NCBI GenBank assembly: GCA_043720395.1
Contig: JAYSSR010000087.1
Span: 112,952 to 176,951 of the forward strand
Reading direction: 5' to 3'
Source: JANOYY01 sp043720395
GTDB taxonomy: Bacteria > Actinomycetota > Acidimicrobiia > Acidimicrobiales > JANYDT01
DNA: 64,000 nt
Shown here: in pieces, positions 17,877-26,214 of the stretch
Numbering within the stretch: the first letter of the stretch is position 1
Layout of the letters: every line of letters begins with the position of its first letter
Position numbers and translations under genes: made by a program
The notes under the pieces: generated by a model
What the model was told of the DNA's origin: nothing
Databases searched by the model: none
Seen by the model: only the letters and a program-made list of their open reading frames with translations

Positions 17877-19250
17877 TTACTTGCCGGTCGACTTCTTGTA
17901 GGCGTCGAAGAAGTCGAGGACGACTTTGCGACCGAGCGTGCCGTCGGCCTTCTTCTCGACCTGCCATACAGACACGTTTGCACTGCAGTACGCAGGTACG
18001 TCGGGCCAGGGCTTGGCACCGCAGTTGATATCTGGTCGGAACCATCCGGGAATCGAGACGTTCTCGGACAGCACTGCCTCAACCGACTTCGACGTGACGT
18101 CGCCCTTGATCCTCTTCAGCGCCGATGCGAGTTCGGTCCAGGCACCGAAGGTTGCGATGGAGTTGCCGCTGATGACCTTCTCCTGGCCGGCATCGACCAT
18201 CAGTTTTTTGAAGTCGACGAGCCGCTTTGCGATGTCTGCCGAGGACCCGCCGCCCGTGTCGGGCACCATCTGGGTGAGCACCGTATAGACGCCCACGGTC
18301 TTGTCGCCGAGAGCAGTCATGTATGCGGTGCAGGAGCCGGCGATGATCGGACCTTTGAAGTTCGCATTGAGCGCCGCAGTCACGAGCGCAATGCAGCCAG
18401 GCTCCGACTGCACGCCCCAGAATGCCTGGGCGCCGCTCGCCTGGGCCGTCGCCACGATCGAGGCGAAGTCGGGCGCGCCCGGGTCGATCGGGATCGTCTG
18501 CACCTCGATGCCCATGAGTTTGGCAATAGCCGGCACGGTCTTGAGAGCGAAGTTCTGAGCCGCTGGTGCGGCATCGTAGGCAAGGGCGATCTTGGTCAGC
18601 TTGAGGTTCTGCATCAAGGCCATCGTCCCGGCTGCCGTTGCAGCATTGGCGCTGCTCAGAACGTGGGAGCCCTTCGATGTTTCCAACGATGGCCCCCAGC
18701 CAACCGTGGTCAGGTGCGGAATCCCGGCCTCGACGTAGACGGGAATCGAGGCCTCAGCGGTGAAGTCGGCGCCCGTGAAGGCCAACGCGACACCGGCCTC
18801 AATCATCTTGTTGGCGCAGTTGATCGACGACTCGGGCGTGAGGCTGGTGCTGCACGACACGATTTCGATCTTGGTGCCGTTGATGCCGCCCGTCGCGTTG
18901 ATGTTCTTGATCGCGACTTCTGCGCCGGCCCGGAAGTCGGGGAACGGGACCGGACCCGAGTCTTGATTGACGAGACCGATCTTGATCGGCTTCGCTGCTG
19001 CGGCCGTCGTAACCGTTGCCGCCTTGGTCGTTGGGGCGGTCGTCGTGGCTGCGGTCGCCCAGACCAGCTTGCCGGAGCGGCGCACGCAGGTCAGTGAGCC
19101 GGACTTGGCGTTGAGCTTGGCGCACTTGGCACCCGACTTCGCCGTCGCGGCATTGACGCCGACTGATGAATAGACGGGAATCACGACGGCGATAACCGCG
19201 GCGACGGCGAATCGGCTCATGCGTGACCGGCTTGTGGCGGATTGGATCAT
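17877..19250 (-). CDS. Liv-type ABC transporter substrate-binding protein
   Basis: A 457-residue secreted binding protein of the Peripla_BP_6 family. It has a signal peptide (about 1-34), a short module with two cysteines (C43 and C55, ending GKLVW), a T/A-rich linker (about 65-87) and the receptor domain starting KIGLVNQDSGP. I chose ATG 19250 because AGGAG lies 8 bases before it. There is no lipobox. It supplies the fused Liv permease downstream; a strong hairpin separates the two genes. The ligand is uncertain: Liv-type receptors also bind aromatic acids and amides. Confidence 0.88.
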   Translation of the reverse strand: MIQSATSRSRMSRFAVAAVIAVVIPVYSSVGVNAATAKSGAKCAKLNAKSGSLTCVRRSGKLVWATAATTTAPTTKAATVTTAAAAKPIKIGLVNQDSGPVPFPDFRAGAEVAIKNINATGGINGTKIEIVSCSTSLTPESSINCANKMIEAGVALAFTGADFTAEASIPVYVEAGIPHLTTVGWGPSLETSKGSHVLSSANAATAAGTMALMQNLKLTKIALAYDAAPAAQNFALKTVPAIAKLMGIEVQTIPIDPGAPDFASIVATAQASGAQAFWGVQSEPGCIALVTAALNANFKGPIIAGSCTAYMTALGDKTVGVYTVLTQMVPDTGGGSSADIAKRLVDFKKLMVDAGQEKVISGNSIATFGAWTELASALKRIKGDVTSKSVEAVLSENVSIPGWFRPDINCGAKPWPDVPAYCSANVSVWQVEKKADGTLGRKVVLDFFDAYKKSTGK

Positions 19251-19399
19251 CGGAGGAACTCCTGGTTTGAAGGTGTGGGCGGGATTCCGAGGCATTGAAG
19301 CGGACCTGGTTGCAGGGCTGCCGATGGCGACCGTCCGTAGGACTCTTGATCTGATTTCAACGTTCGATTCCCCCTCCTGCTAGACGTGACATCAATCAC

Positions 19400-19428
19400 A
19401 AGGTAGTCATTTTTGCGGTCGGCGTCAA
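19400..19428 (-). promoter_or_regulatory. Sigma-70-like promoter of the Liv operon
   Basis: On the minus strand TTGACG (19428-19423) and TACCTT (19405-19400) are separated by 17 bases, a near-ideal spacing. A GTGA-N6-TCAC inverted repeat (19386-19399) lies directly downstream, where a repressor could sit. The remaining stretch between 19251 and the next gene at 19465 shows nothing else. Confidence 0.6.
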
Positions 19429-19464
19429 TCGAATGTCATACAACCGAGTGCCTCCGAGTAGGGC

Positions 19465-20652
19465 TTAGAGATCTGGTGTTGGCGGGAGGCCGAGCAGGTA
19501 GCGGCCGTGTTGAATCCGGTTGGTGTCGTAGTCGGAGCCGAAATGCAGACGACAGGCTTGCGCGTCGCGCCAATAGCGCTGCATCGGATTGGATTCGAAG
19601 ATCGCGCTTGAACCCGCGCCTTCCCAGAGCCGGTTGATGACGGCAACGGCTCGCGTGGTGACGAACGGGAACGCGTGGAGCATGGCGTTGAACTGCTCCT
19701 CCGTGTATGGCACGCCACTCTCACCGAAGCGCTGCATGGATTCGGCGAGTTGGCGGTAGTAGGCAGTGAGCGAATCGAGTTCATGAACCGACTCGGCCAG
19801 TCGCATCTGGCTGGCTGCGTTGAGAATCCCTGGTGCGTTGGTCATCACGTGCTTGCGCATCCGCGTGCGATTCGTGTACTGCTCGATCATGCCGTCGGCG
19901 CAGCCGAGCGCGACAGCGGGGAAGAAGGTCGCGAACGCCAAGCCGAACGGCACGCGGCTGCCCCAGTTGTCGATCGTTCCAGCACCGCGACTGCGGTTGA
20001 AGTTCATCGCGAACACTTCTTCGGCCCGGACGTTTGGGACGAAGAGGTTGTCGAAGATGAGGTCGTTCGATCCCGAACCTCGCATGCTCATCGATCGCCA
20101 CGTCTCGTCGATCGTGAACTGGCTGCGATGGGCCATGAAGAGATGTGGCCGATAGTTCCGACCGGGAAACTGGGCGTCGCTGAGGTCTGGCACCCCGGCA
20201 CCGACCATCGCCCATTCGGCGTGCTGGCAACCGCTCGACCACCGCCCTCGGCCGGAGACGACCATTCCGCCTTCGACGAGTTTCGCCTTCATGGCCGGTG
20301 TGCCTGAGGAGGAAATCAGCGTGTCCGGGCCGGTCGCGAACACCTCTTTCTGAACGGACGGATCCCAATGGCACATGGCAATTTGGTGGACGTTCATCAC
20401 GCCTGTCACCCACCCGGTGGAGGGACAGGCCTTCGAGACGGTGCGTACCCCCTCGAGGAAGTCCCACAGGTCGCGTTCGTCGCCGCCATGCTCTTTGGGC
20501 ACGAAGGACCGCACGAAACCGGCGTCCCGAATGATCTCGATGTTCTCTGGTGGGACCGACCGGGCGTCCTCGGTCTGGTCGGCGCGCAATGCGATGGCTT
20601 CAAGGTGCGGCCGGACTCGGTCCGACAGTGTTGCTCTCACTGGGGCAGCCAT
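19465..20652 (-). CDS. Acyl-CoA-dehydrogenase-fold flavin monooxygenase (HsaA-like oxygenase component)
   Basis: A 395-residue member of the acyl-CoA dehydrogenase superfamily. It resembles the oxygenase halves of two-component flavin hydroxylases such as HsaA: it has an opening helix set with PPENIEIIRDAGF, a central SSSGTPAMKAKLVEGGMVVSG/WSSGC region and a C-terminal GSSAIFESNPMQRYWRDA block. The open frame continues upstream but ATG 20652 gives the expected length. It lies 14 bases after an FMN-binding reductase gene on the same strand, which could supply reduced flavin. The alternative is a desulfurisation (DszC-like) or other N- or C-hydroxylating enzyme. Confidence 0.8.
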   Translation of the reverse strand: MAAPVRATLSDRVRPHLEAIALRADQTEDARSVPPENIEIIRDAGFVRSFVPKEHGGDERDLWDFLEGVRTVSKACPSTGWVTGVMNVHQIAMCHWDPSVQKEVFATGPDTLISSSGTPAMKAKLVEGGMVVSGRGRWSSGCQHAEWAMVGAGVPDLSDAQFPGRNYRPHLFMAHRSQFTIDETWRSMSMRGSGSNDLIFDNLFVPNVRAEEVFAMNFNRSRGAGTIDNWGSRVPFGLAFATFFPAVALGCADGMIEQYTNRTRMRKHVMTNAPGILNAASQMRLAESVHELDSLTAYYRQLAESMQRFGESGVPYTEEQFNAMLHAFPFVTTRAVAVINRLWEGAGSSAIFESNPMQRYWRDAQACRLHFGSDYDTNRIQHGRYLLGLPPTPDL

Positions 20653-20666
20653 GTTTCTCAGCAGTC

Positions 20667-21281
20667 CTAGGCCGCGAGCTGAGCGATTACGGCCTCTGCG
20701 GCGCTGACGATGTCGGCTGCCTGGTCCATCCGTTGACGGACACCCTCGGCTCTGATGAACGAGATGTCCCAGATGCCGAGGAACAGCAGGAGCATCCGAG
20801 TGATCGGCTCCTGGTAGTCGAACGCGTTCACCGGTGCCTCGGAGTAGTCGCCGCCGCGAGCTTCGATGACGAAGACGCGTTTTCCGAAGAGCATCCCTCG
20901 GCTCTGACCCGGTGCCGCGAACTCGAACGTCTTGCCCGCCACGGTCACGTGATCGAACCACGCCTTCAGTTGCGAGCAGATGGTGAAGTTGATCATCGGG
21001 GATCCGATCACGACGATGTCGGCGGCTTTGAGCTGGTCGACCAGGCGATCCGACACCGAGATCGCGGACGCCATCGCCGCTGTCCGGTCAGCGGGCGGGG
21101 TCACGAAAGCGCCGAGGAGGTCAGGGCCGAGGTGCGGCAGGGGATCGGTGACGAGGTCGAGGGTATCCACCTCGACGTTCGCGTGATTGGCCACCCATGT
21201 CTCGACGAACTTTGTCGAGAGCTGGCGGGTTAGCGACGCACCCATGGTCGGACTGGCCTGAATGTGCAAGAGCCGTGGCAC
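20667..21281 (-). CDS. FMN-dependent NADH:quinone/azo reductase (flavodoxin-like)
   Basis: A 204-residue flavodoxin_2-type reductase. The N terminus PRLLHIQASPTMGASLTRQL is the phosphate-binding region, and VVIGSPMINFTICSQLKAWFDHV is the conserved FMN/dimer motif of AzoR-like proteins. I favour GTG 21281, which has GGAGGA four bases upstream; ATG 21293 would add only MEEL, and longer forms run into the regulatory region. It uses NAD(P)H to reduce quinones, azo dyes or free flavin, and may serve the neighbouring monooxygenase. It is divergent from the LysR gene, which probably controls it. Confidence 0.82.
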   Translation of the reverse strand: MPRLLHIQASPTMGASLTRQLSTKFVETWVANHANVEVDTLDLVTDPLPHLGPDLLGAFVTPPADRTAAMASAISVSDRLVDQLKAADIVVIGSPMINFTICSQLKAWFDHVTVAGKTFEFAAPGQSRGMLFGKRVFVIEARGGDYSEAPVNAFDYQEPITRMLLLFLGIWDISFIRAEGVRQRMDQAADIVSAAEAVIAQLAA

Positions 21282-21368
21282 GAGTTCCTCCATTTTGCCG
21301 GAGTGGTTACCGGGCCTCGTTGCAAAGTACGTGCCGATCGTGACATCGGTCCAATAGATAGTCTCGAT

Positions 21369-21390
21369 ATCACGCATTGAGATTCGTGAT
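21369..21390. promoter_or_regulatory. Inverted repeat in the azoreductase-LysR intergenic region
   Basis: ATCACG and CGTGAT are separated by ten bases, close to the size and symmetry of LysR-type recognition boxes. It lies between the divergent reductase and LysR genes. Confidence 0.5.
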
Positions 21391-21407
21391 GTATCTACTG
21401 AGGTGCC

Positions 21408-21432
21408 CGTGACGGGCTGATGTACCGTCACG
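21408..21432. promoter_or_regulatory. Perfect inverted repeat just upstream of the LysR gene
   Basis: Eight-base arms cgtgacgg (21408-21415) and ccgtcacg (21425-21432) flank a nine-base spacer and end 20 bases before the LysR ATG. This is a good candidate autoregulatory site. Confidence 0.55.
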
Positions 21433-21452
21433 AAGCAGGAGGAGACGCGTTT

Positions 21453-22367
21453 ATGTCAAGCCGGTCGAGGAACCTGAACCTGATCCCCGTGTTGCAGGCG
21501 CTGCTTCAGGAGGTCAGCGTCGTGGGTGCCGCGAAGCGGGTGCATCTCTCGCAACCTGCCGTGAGCGGTGCCCTGGCTCGACTTCGCGAGGAGTTCGATG
21601 ATCCGCTTCTCGTGCGTGTCGGGCGTTCGATGCGCCTGACGTCGCGAGCCTTGCAGCTGCGGCCCCAGGTTGATCAGGTGTGCTCGGAGATCGAGCGGCT
21701 TTTCGAGCCGACCATTTTCGATCCGACCACCGATGACACTCATTTTGTCATCGCCGCTCCGGATCACCTCGGGTTTCTCCTGAGCAAGGCCCTTCTCGGA
21801 CGACTCCATGAGGAGGCGCCGCGTATTCGAATCCGATTCGTCGCTGTCCCGACTGATCTTCTCGAACGCCTTCACGATCGCACGATCGACCTCGCGGTGT
21901 GCGGCAACTTCAACATGTGGCCGACGGCGAGGTATCAGTCGTTGCTTGAGGAGCGCATCGTTGTTGTTGTTGCGAAGGACCATCCTCTCGCAAAGCGGCG
22001 CAACGTGACTTCGGTCGATCTTGCGAAGTATCCAGGCGTCAACATCTTCACGAGCGTTGCGTCGTCGCCGGAAGATGCAAGGCCGATTACCGGCCTTCCC
22101 AGCCTCGATTGGGTGCCTCAGATTCTTCTCGGCCATTTCACTGATGCGGTGCTGCTTGCCGTCGAATCACCGAACGTGGCCAGGGCACCGGCGTCGCTTG
22201 CGGGATTCCTCAAGGCCATATTGCCGATAGCGGTTCTGAAGCTCACCGGTGAGGAGGATCGGGTTGACACCGGAATGTTCTGGGCGCCGGTCCACGATGC
22301 GAGTTCAGAACAAGTCTGGCTGAGAACTGTGGTGCAGGAGAGCGTGAATGCCTTCGAGGCGTTCTGA
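21453..22367 (+). CDS. LysR-family transcriptional regulator
   Basis: A 304-residue regulator. The N-terminal winged helix-turn-helix is clear (VVGAAKRVHLSQPAVSGALARLREEFDDPLLVR), followed by a periplasmic-binding-like effector domain starting THFVIAAPDHLGF. ATG 21453 is preceded by AGGAGGAG at nine bases; the in-frame ATG at 21420 lies inside the inverted repeat. The domain arrangement resembles NodD/LinR-type members that respond to aromatic or hydrophobic ligands. It is divergent from the reductase-monooxygenase pair and upstream of the LLM/Rieske operon, so it could control either. Effector unknown. Confidence 0.9.
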   Translation: MSSRSRNLNLIPVLQALLQEVSVVGAAKRVHLSQPAVSGALARLREEFDDPLLVRVGRSMRLTSRALQLRPQVDQVCSEIERLFEPTIFDPTTDDTHFVIAAPDHLGFLLSKALLGRLHEEAPRIRIRFVAVPTDLLERLHDRTIDLAVCGNFNMWPTARYQSLLEERIVVVVAKDHPLAKRRNVTSVDLAKYPGVNIFTSVASSPEDARPITGLPSLDWVPQILLGHFTDAVLLAVESPNVARAPASLAGFLKAILPIAVLKLTGEEDRVDTGMFWAPVHDASSEQVWLRTVVQESVNAFEAF

Positions 22368-22403
22368 CGCCTGATCTTCAGCTTTCGTTTATGACACATC
22401 TTC

Positions 22404-22433
22404 TTGACGGTCGTCGTCGGACTATAGTATGTT
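22404..22433 (+). promoter_or_regulatory. Candidate promoter of the LLM/Rieske operon
   Basis: TTGACG at 22404-22409 is followed by an AT-rich stretch containing TATAGT (22423-22428) and TATGTT (22428-22433, 18-base spacing). It lies 108 bases before the first gene. A small hairpin-forming GGGTCG/CGACCC pair lies in the leader near 22470-22491. Confidence 0.45.
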
Positions 22434-22541
22434 CCATCTAGCCACCGCTGGGAACGATCGGGACGCTGCGGGTCGAACGCTTGCGCGACCCACGAGCCAA
22501 GAGTGACCACGCGGGCCCGACTGAGGAGGAGCGATCTCTCT

Positions 22542-23636
22542 ATGCCGATCGAATTCGGAATCTTCGACCACATCGAGGCATCGGGAGACACGCCCGCAGA
22601 GGAGATCTACGAGCACCGGATCGCCTTTTTGAAGCGGGCCGAAGCTGGAGGGTTTTCTGCGTTCCACCTGGCTGAACATCACGGCCATCGCCTGTCGATC
22701 GCGCCGACCGCCGCAGTGTTCCTGGCAGCGCTGGCCCGCGAGACCACTCGGATGAAGCTCATCCCTACGGTCGTGTGTCTGCCGCTGCATGATCCGGTCC
22801 GACTGTTCGAAGATCTTGCCATGGTCGACGTGTTGTCGCATGGTCGCCTGGAAATCGGTGTCGGCAAGGGCATCACTCCCTTCGAACACCTCCAGTTCGG
22901 GCATGACCCCGTCGAGGGAAGCGCACGAGCAGCCGACATCCTCACGATGCTGCTGAGGGCGTGGGAGACCGGCATCATGTCGAGCGAAGGTTCCGCGTTT
23001 TACAACTTCCTCGAGCTCAAACTTCCGTGGGCACTCACGCAGAAGCCGCACCCGCCGCTTTGGACCGCAGGCAACGTCGAAGCTGCGGGTAGTCGCGGCC
23101 ACAATTTGGTGGCCCCGTTTACGATCACTGCGGAAGTGCGTGGTCGCTACGACCAGCTGCGTGCAGTGAGCCGCCTGCAACCGGGACATCACAATCCCCA
23201 TGTCGCTGAGGCCACGGTCGCGCAGTGTCAGGGCGTCATTATTGGCAAGACCGATGCGGAGGCCGAGGCCGCTGCGCGTCGGGTGTGGAGCGGTTACGCG
23301 CATCAGCTTCTGCAGGCGCATGGAACGACTCCACCGCACCTCCAGACCGGCTTGCCCGACTCGGAGGACACGAAGCTTGCGGCAACACAGCTCCTGCGCG
23401 ATCCAGTCGACGCGGGCCTGGTGGTTTGCGGAAGCGTCGAACGTGTTCGCGATTACTACCTCGATCGAGCCCGCGCGGGTTTCGCCAATCACTTCATCGC
23501 GATGCTTCCGTTCGGCACGATGACCACAGAGGAGACCGAGCGGACGATGGACGGTTTCATCGACGTGATCATTCCGGCCGTTCGCGAGATGGAACGCAAC
23601 CAGCTCGGTGTGCTGGCCGGCGTCGCTAGCAACTAA
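22542..23636 (+). CDS. LLM-class F420/flavin-dependent monooxygenase
   Basis: A 364-residue luciferase-like protein that begins IEFGIFDHIEASG and carries FSAFHLAEHHGHRLSIAPTAAVFLAALA. This arrangement is typical of alkanal-monooxygenase-like (bacterial luciferase alpha) LLM enzymes. AGGAGGAG lies about ten bases upstream of ATG 22542; the longer frame from 22503 is less likely. It is the first gene of an operon with two hydrolases, a Rieske oxygenase, a VOC dioxygenase and a second LLM gene of the same subfamily at 26211. It probably inserts oxygen into, or reduces, a pathway intermediate. Confidence 0.88.
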   Translation: MPIEFGIFDHIEASGDTPAEEIYEHRIAFLKRAEAGGFSAFHLAEHHGHRLSIAPTAAVFLAALARETTRMKLIPTVVCLPLHDPVRLFEDLAMVDVLSHGRLEIGVGKGITPFEHLQFGHDPVEGSARAADILTMLLRAWETGIMSSEGSAFYNFLELKLPWALTQKPHPPLWTAGNVEAAGSRGHNLVAPFTITAEVRGRYDQLRAVSRLQPGHHNPHVAEATVAQCQGVIIGKTDAEAEAAARRVWSGYAHQLLQAHGTTPPHLQTGLPDSEDTKLAATQLLRDPVDAGLVVCGSVERVRDYYLDRARAGFANHFIAMLPFGTMTTEETERTMDGFIDVIIPAVREMERNQLGVLAGVASN

Positions 23637-23654
23637 CCAACGAGGAGATCTGAC

Positions 23655-24410
23655 GTGGCGCTGCAGAGTCGGCTGATAGAGGTTCAAAGTCTTCCCGTGG
23701 AAGTGTTCGAAGCGGGACAAGGGGAGCCGGTCGTTTTCCTTCATGGCGGCGGCATCATCGAAGGGTTCGACTTTCTCAAGGACCTGGCGGACCGGTTTCA
23801 CGTCTACGCGCCACTGCTTCCCGGCTACGGTCGCAGTGAACCCAACCTGGCGCTGATCAACCGTGACACGGTCGCCGAACATCTCGGTCGGGTCCTCGAT
23901 GCCTTGGGTCTCGACAAGGTGCACCTCGCCGGCCACTCCCTCGGCGGCTGGAGAGCCGCCTCGTTCGCGGCGCTTCATCCCGCACGTGTCGACCGGCTGG
24001 TGCTCGCCGCACCATTCGGCATGGACGTTCCGGGCCACCCCGTGTTCAACATGATGGCGGCCTCGCCGGCAGAGCGTCGCGGGGTGCTGACCTCTGACCC
24101 GAAGGTCTGGGTCGGCCGCGTCCCGACCGGACCCGACCCCGAGTTCGACGCGGCACGGGCCAAGGAACATCAGGCGATGGGTCGCTTCTCTCCCGGCCCG
24201 GCCGACGCAGCGTTGCCGGGCATCGCAACAACGGTTAGTGCCGAAACGCTCGTGCTGTGGGGTCAAGGTGACCGTCTCATACCGGTTGCGCATGCCGCGG
24301 AATGGGTGAAATCGCTTCCGAACGCGACGGCGCGCATTTTCGAAGGTGCCGGGCATCTGTTCTTCCATGAGGGCGTCGGCGTTGATGCGCTGGCAGAGTT
24401 CTTCAAGTAG
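23655..24410 (+). CDS. Alpha/beta hydrolase
   Basis: A 251-residue alpha/beta hydrolase. The nucleophile elbow GHSLGG places Ser95, the oxyanion motif is H30-G-G-G33, and the acid and base are likely Asp in WGQGDRLIP and His in GAGHLFFHE. GTG 23655 follows GAGGAGA. Small enzymes of this type beside ring-cleavage dioxygenases often hydrolyse meta-cleavage products (C-C bond hydrolases, as in BphD/HsaD). The neighbouring Rieske and VOC genes make that role plausible, but an esterase or lactonase is equally compatible with sequence. Confidence 0.88.
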   Translation: MALQSRLIEVQSLPVEVFEAGQGEPVVFLHGGGIIEGFDFLKDLADRFHVYAPLLPGYGRSEPNLALINRDTVAEHLGRVLDALGLDKVHLAGHSLGGWRAASFAALHPARVDRLVLAAPFGMDVPGHPVFNMMAASPAERRGVLTSDPKVWVGRVPTGPDPEFDAARAKEHQAMGRFSPGPADAALPGIATTVSAETLVLWGQGDRLIPVAHAAEWVKSLPNATARIFEGAGHLFFHEGVGVDALAEFFK

Positions 24411-24449
24411 TCGATTCATCTACACCGACATCACAAAGGAGTCGATCTC

Positions 24450-25457
24450 GTGACCTTTCTCAAGAATCGCTGGTACGTGGTGGCATGGTCCGAGGAGGTC
24501 CAGGGCGAGCCACTGGGCCGAAAAATCCTCGGCGAAGACATTGCCTTGTATCGAACGGAGAGTGGCAAAGCGGCTGCGATCAACTCGGTCTGTCCGCACC
24601 GAATGGCACCCTTGGAATTTGGAGTCGTGGTCGGCGAGAACCTGAAGTGCAGATATCACGGCCTACAGTTCGCGCCCGATGGAGGCTGCGCTGTAATCCC
24701 GAGTGGTGCCCGGTCGCCGAACATGCGGACGAAGGGCTACCAGGTCGCCGAGCGCGACGGGGTCATCTGGATGTGGTTCGGTGAGGACGACAAGGTCGCC
24801 GATTCCCCCGACGTTATGGACCTCCAAGGCCAGTACGGGGCGACGGTACGTGGCCATTTGCAGATCGACGCGCACTATCAACTGGTTGTCGACAATCTGA
24901 TGGATGACGCTCACGCACCGCACCTCCACGCAGTGTTCGCAACCGAGGGGCACCTCCTCGCGCCGAAACCGGACGTACGAGCCGAGGGCGACCAGGTATT
25001 CGCGGACACCGTGATCGAAGACACCTCGCTTATCCCGGCATTTGCAATGTTCTACGACAAGCCGGGCAACGTTGATCAGTGGCTGAGCTTTCGATGGGAT
25101 GCACCGTCGTTCGTCACGTTGGCTGCTGGCGTGCAGCCGACCGGACAGCCTCGAACGGACGGCATCTCAACGAAATCGGTGCAGATGATCACGCCTGCTA
25201 CGGAGACCAGTTCGCACTACTTCTGGAGTGTGTCGCGAAACTGCAAGTTGGACGACGACGAGCTGAGCATGACGTTGCACGGCATCCTTTCGAACGTCTT
25301 CCGCACTGAGGACAAGTGGATGCTCGAAGGCCAGCAGCGAATGATGGGCGATCAGTCGTTCTGGGACAACAAGCCGGTTTTGCTGCCCCAAGACAAGGCG
25401 GCGGTTGCTGTCCGTCGTCGCATGGACACTCTCCTCGCGGCGCAGGCATCCGCATGA
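24450..25457 (+). CDS. Rieske non-haem iron oxygenase, VanA-like
   Basis: A 335-residue oxygenase component. The Rieske [2Fe-2S] site is C48-x-H50 and C67-x2-H70, and the mononuclear iron site is D152-x2-H155-x4-H160, preceded by the bridging N149. Length and layout resemble VanA-type O-demethylases and related ring hydroxylases, which need an electron-donating reductase. No such reductase or ferredoxin is in this operon. It starts with GTG 24450, with AAAGGAG upstream. The product would hydroxylate or demethylate an aromatic or ring compound before cleavage by the next gene product. Confidence 0.93.
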   Translation: MTFLKNRWYVVAWSEEVQGEPLGRKILGEDIALYRTESGKAAAINSVCPHRMAPLEFGVVVGENLKCRYHGLQFAPDGGCAVIPSGARSPNMRTKGYQVAERDGVIWMWFGEDDKVADSPDVMDLQGQYGATVRGHLQIDAHYQLVVDNLMDDAHAPHLHAVFATEGHLLAPKPDVRAEGDQVFADTVIEDTSLIPAFAMFYDKPGNVDQWLSFRWDAPSFVTLAAGVQPTGQPRTDGISTKSVQMITPATETSSHYFWSVSRNCKLDDDELSMTLHGILSNVFRTEDKWMLEGQQRMMGDQSFWDNKPVLLPQDKAAVAVRRRMDTLLAAQASA

Positions 25458-25527
25458 CAGGTACGAGCCGAATTTGCAATTTCTCAGCTGTTTACTAGCT
25501 AAGACAAACGTTTCAGAGGAGATTGAA

Positions 25528-26214
25528 ATGACGAAGCCGAACGGTGTGCACCATCTCGCTATATCGACGACACGAATGCGTGATCAGCTGGAGTTCTTTA
25601 CCGAGGTGCTCGGGGCGGAGTTGAAAGCCATTTACTGGATGCATGGCATCGAGGGCACATTCCACGCCTTCGTAAAGCTCAACGACTTCTCCTCGGTTGC
25701 CTTCGTGCAGGGTCCGAAGGTGTCCGCTGGCGACGGGCCGAATCGGAACCTTGGCGGTGCAATGCAGCACGTGGCGTTCAATGTCGACTCGATCGATGAC
25801 CTCCTCACGATGCGAGATCGCATTCGTGACCGGGGCTACAACGTGTACGGCCCGGTCGATCATGGCTTTTGCAATTCGATCTATTTCGCTGGGCTGGAGG
25901 GGATGGTGCTTGAAATCGCAACGTCCGAAGTGGCGCTCGACGAGCGGGCATGGATTGATCCTGAAGTGGTCGAATTGGTCGGCATCGACGGCGAAATGCT
26001 CGAACGGCTGAAGCATCCTCTGCCGTTCATGTCGCAGGGCGGAAAGATCCCGAACCCTCCTGTGGATTGGAGTCGGCCGCAGATTCCGTATATGACGAAG
26101 GAACAAGTCGAGGAACTCATGGCCAAACCGGACGCGCAAGTCATGGCCGAACTTGCGCAGCCGGACCCGCCCGTCAAGCTTGACAGCGCATCGCCAGGGT
26201 CTCGAACGTCGTGA
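25528..26214 (+). CDS. VOC-family (extradiol-type) dioxygenase-like protein
   Basis: A 228-residue protein with one VOC module at about 1-135 and a C-terminal extension of about 90 residues rich in proline and glutamate/glutamine. Likely metal ligands are the second His of VHHLAIST, His in MQHVAFNVD and Glu in GMVLEIAT. AGAGGAG precedes ATG 25528 by 7 bases. The leader between the Rieske stop and this gene (70 bases) is AT-rich and may hold a secondary promoter. Its stop overlaps the next GTG. It could cleave a catechol-like product of the Rieske enzyme. Confidence 0.82.
   Translation: MTKPNGVHHLAISTTRMRDQLEFFTEVLGAELKAIYWMHGIEGTFHAFVKLNDFSSVAFVQGPKVSAGDGPNRNLGGAMQHVAFNVDSIDDLLTMRDRIRDRGYNVYGPVDHGFCNSIYFAGLEGMVLEIATSEVALDERAWIDPEVVELVGIDGEMLERLKHPLPFMSQGGKIPNPPVDWSRPQIPYMTKEQVEELMAKPDAQVMAELAQPDPPVKLDSASPGSRTS

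Noticed and set aside
17637..19097. A 486-codon open frame on the plus strand
   Set aside because: Antisense to the Liv binding-protein gene, whose signal peptide and receptor domain are clear.
22422..24419. A 665-codon open frame on the minus strand
   Set aside because: It mirrors the LLM and hydrolase genes, whose proteins have clear family motifs; the antisense product is low-complexity.
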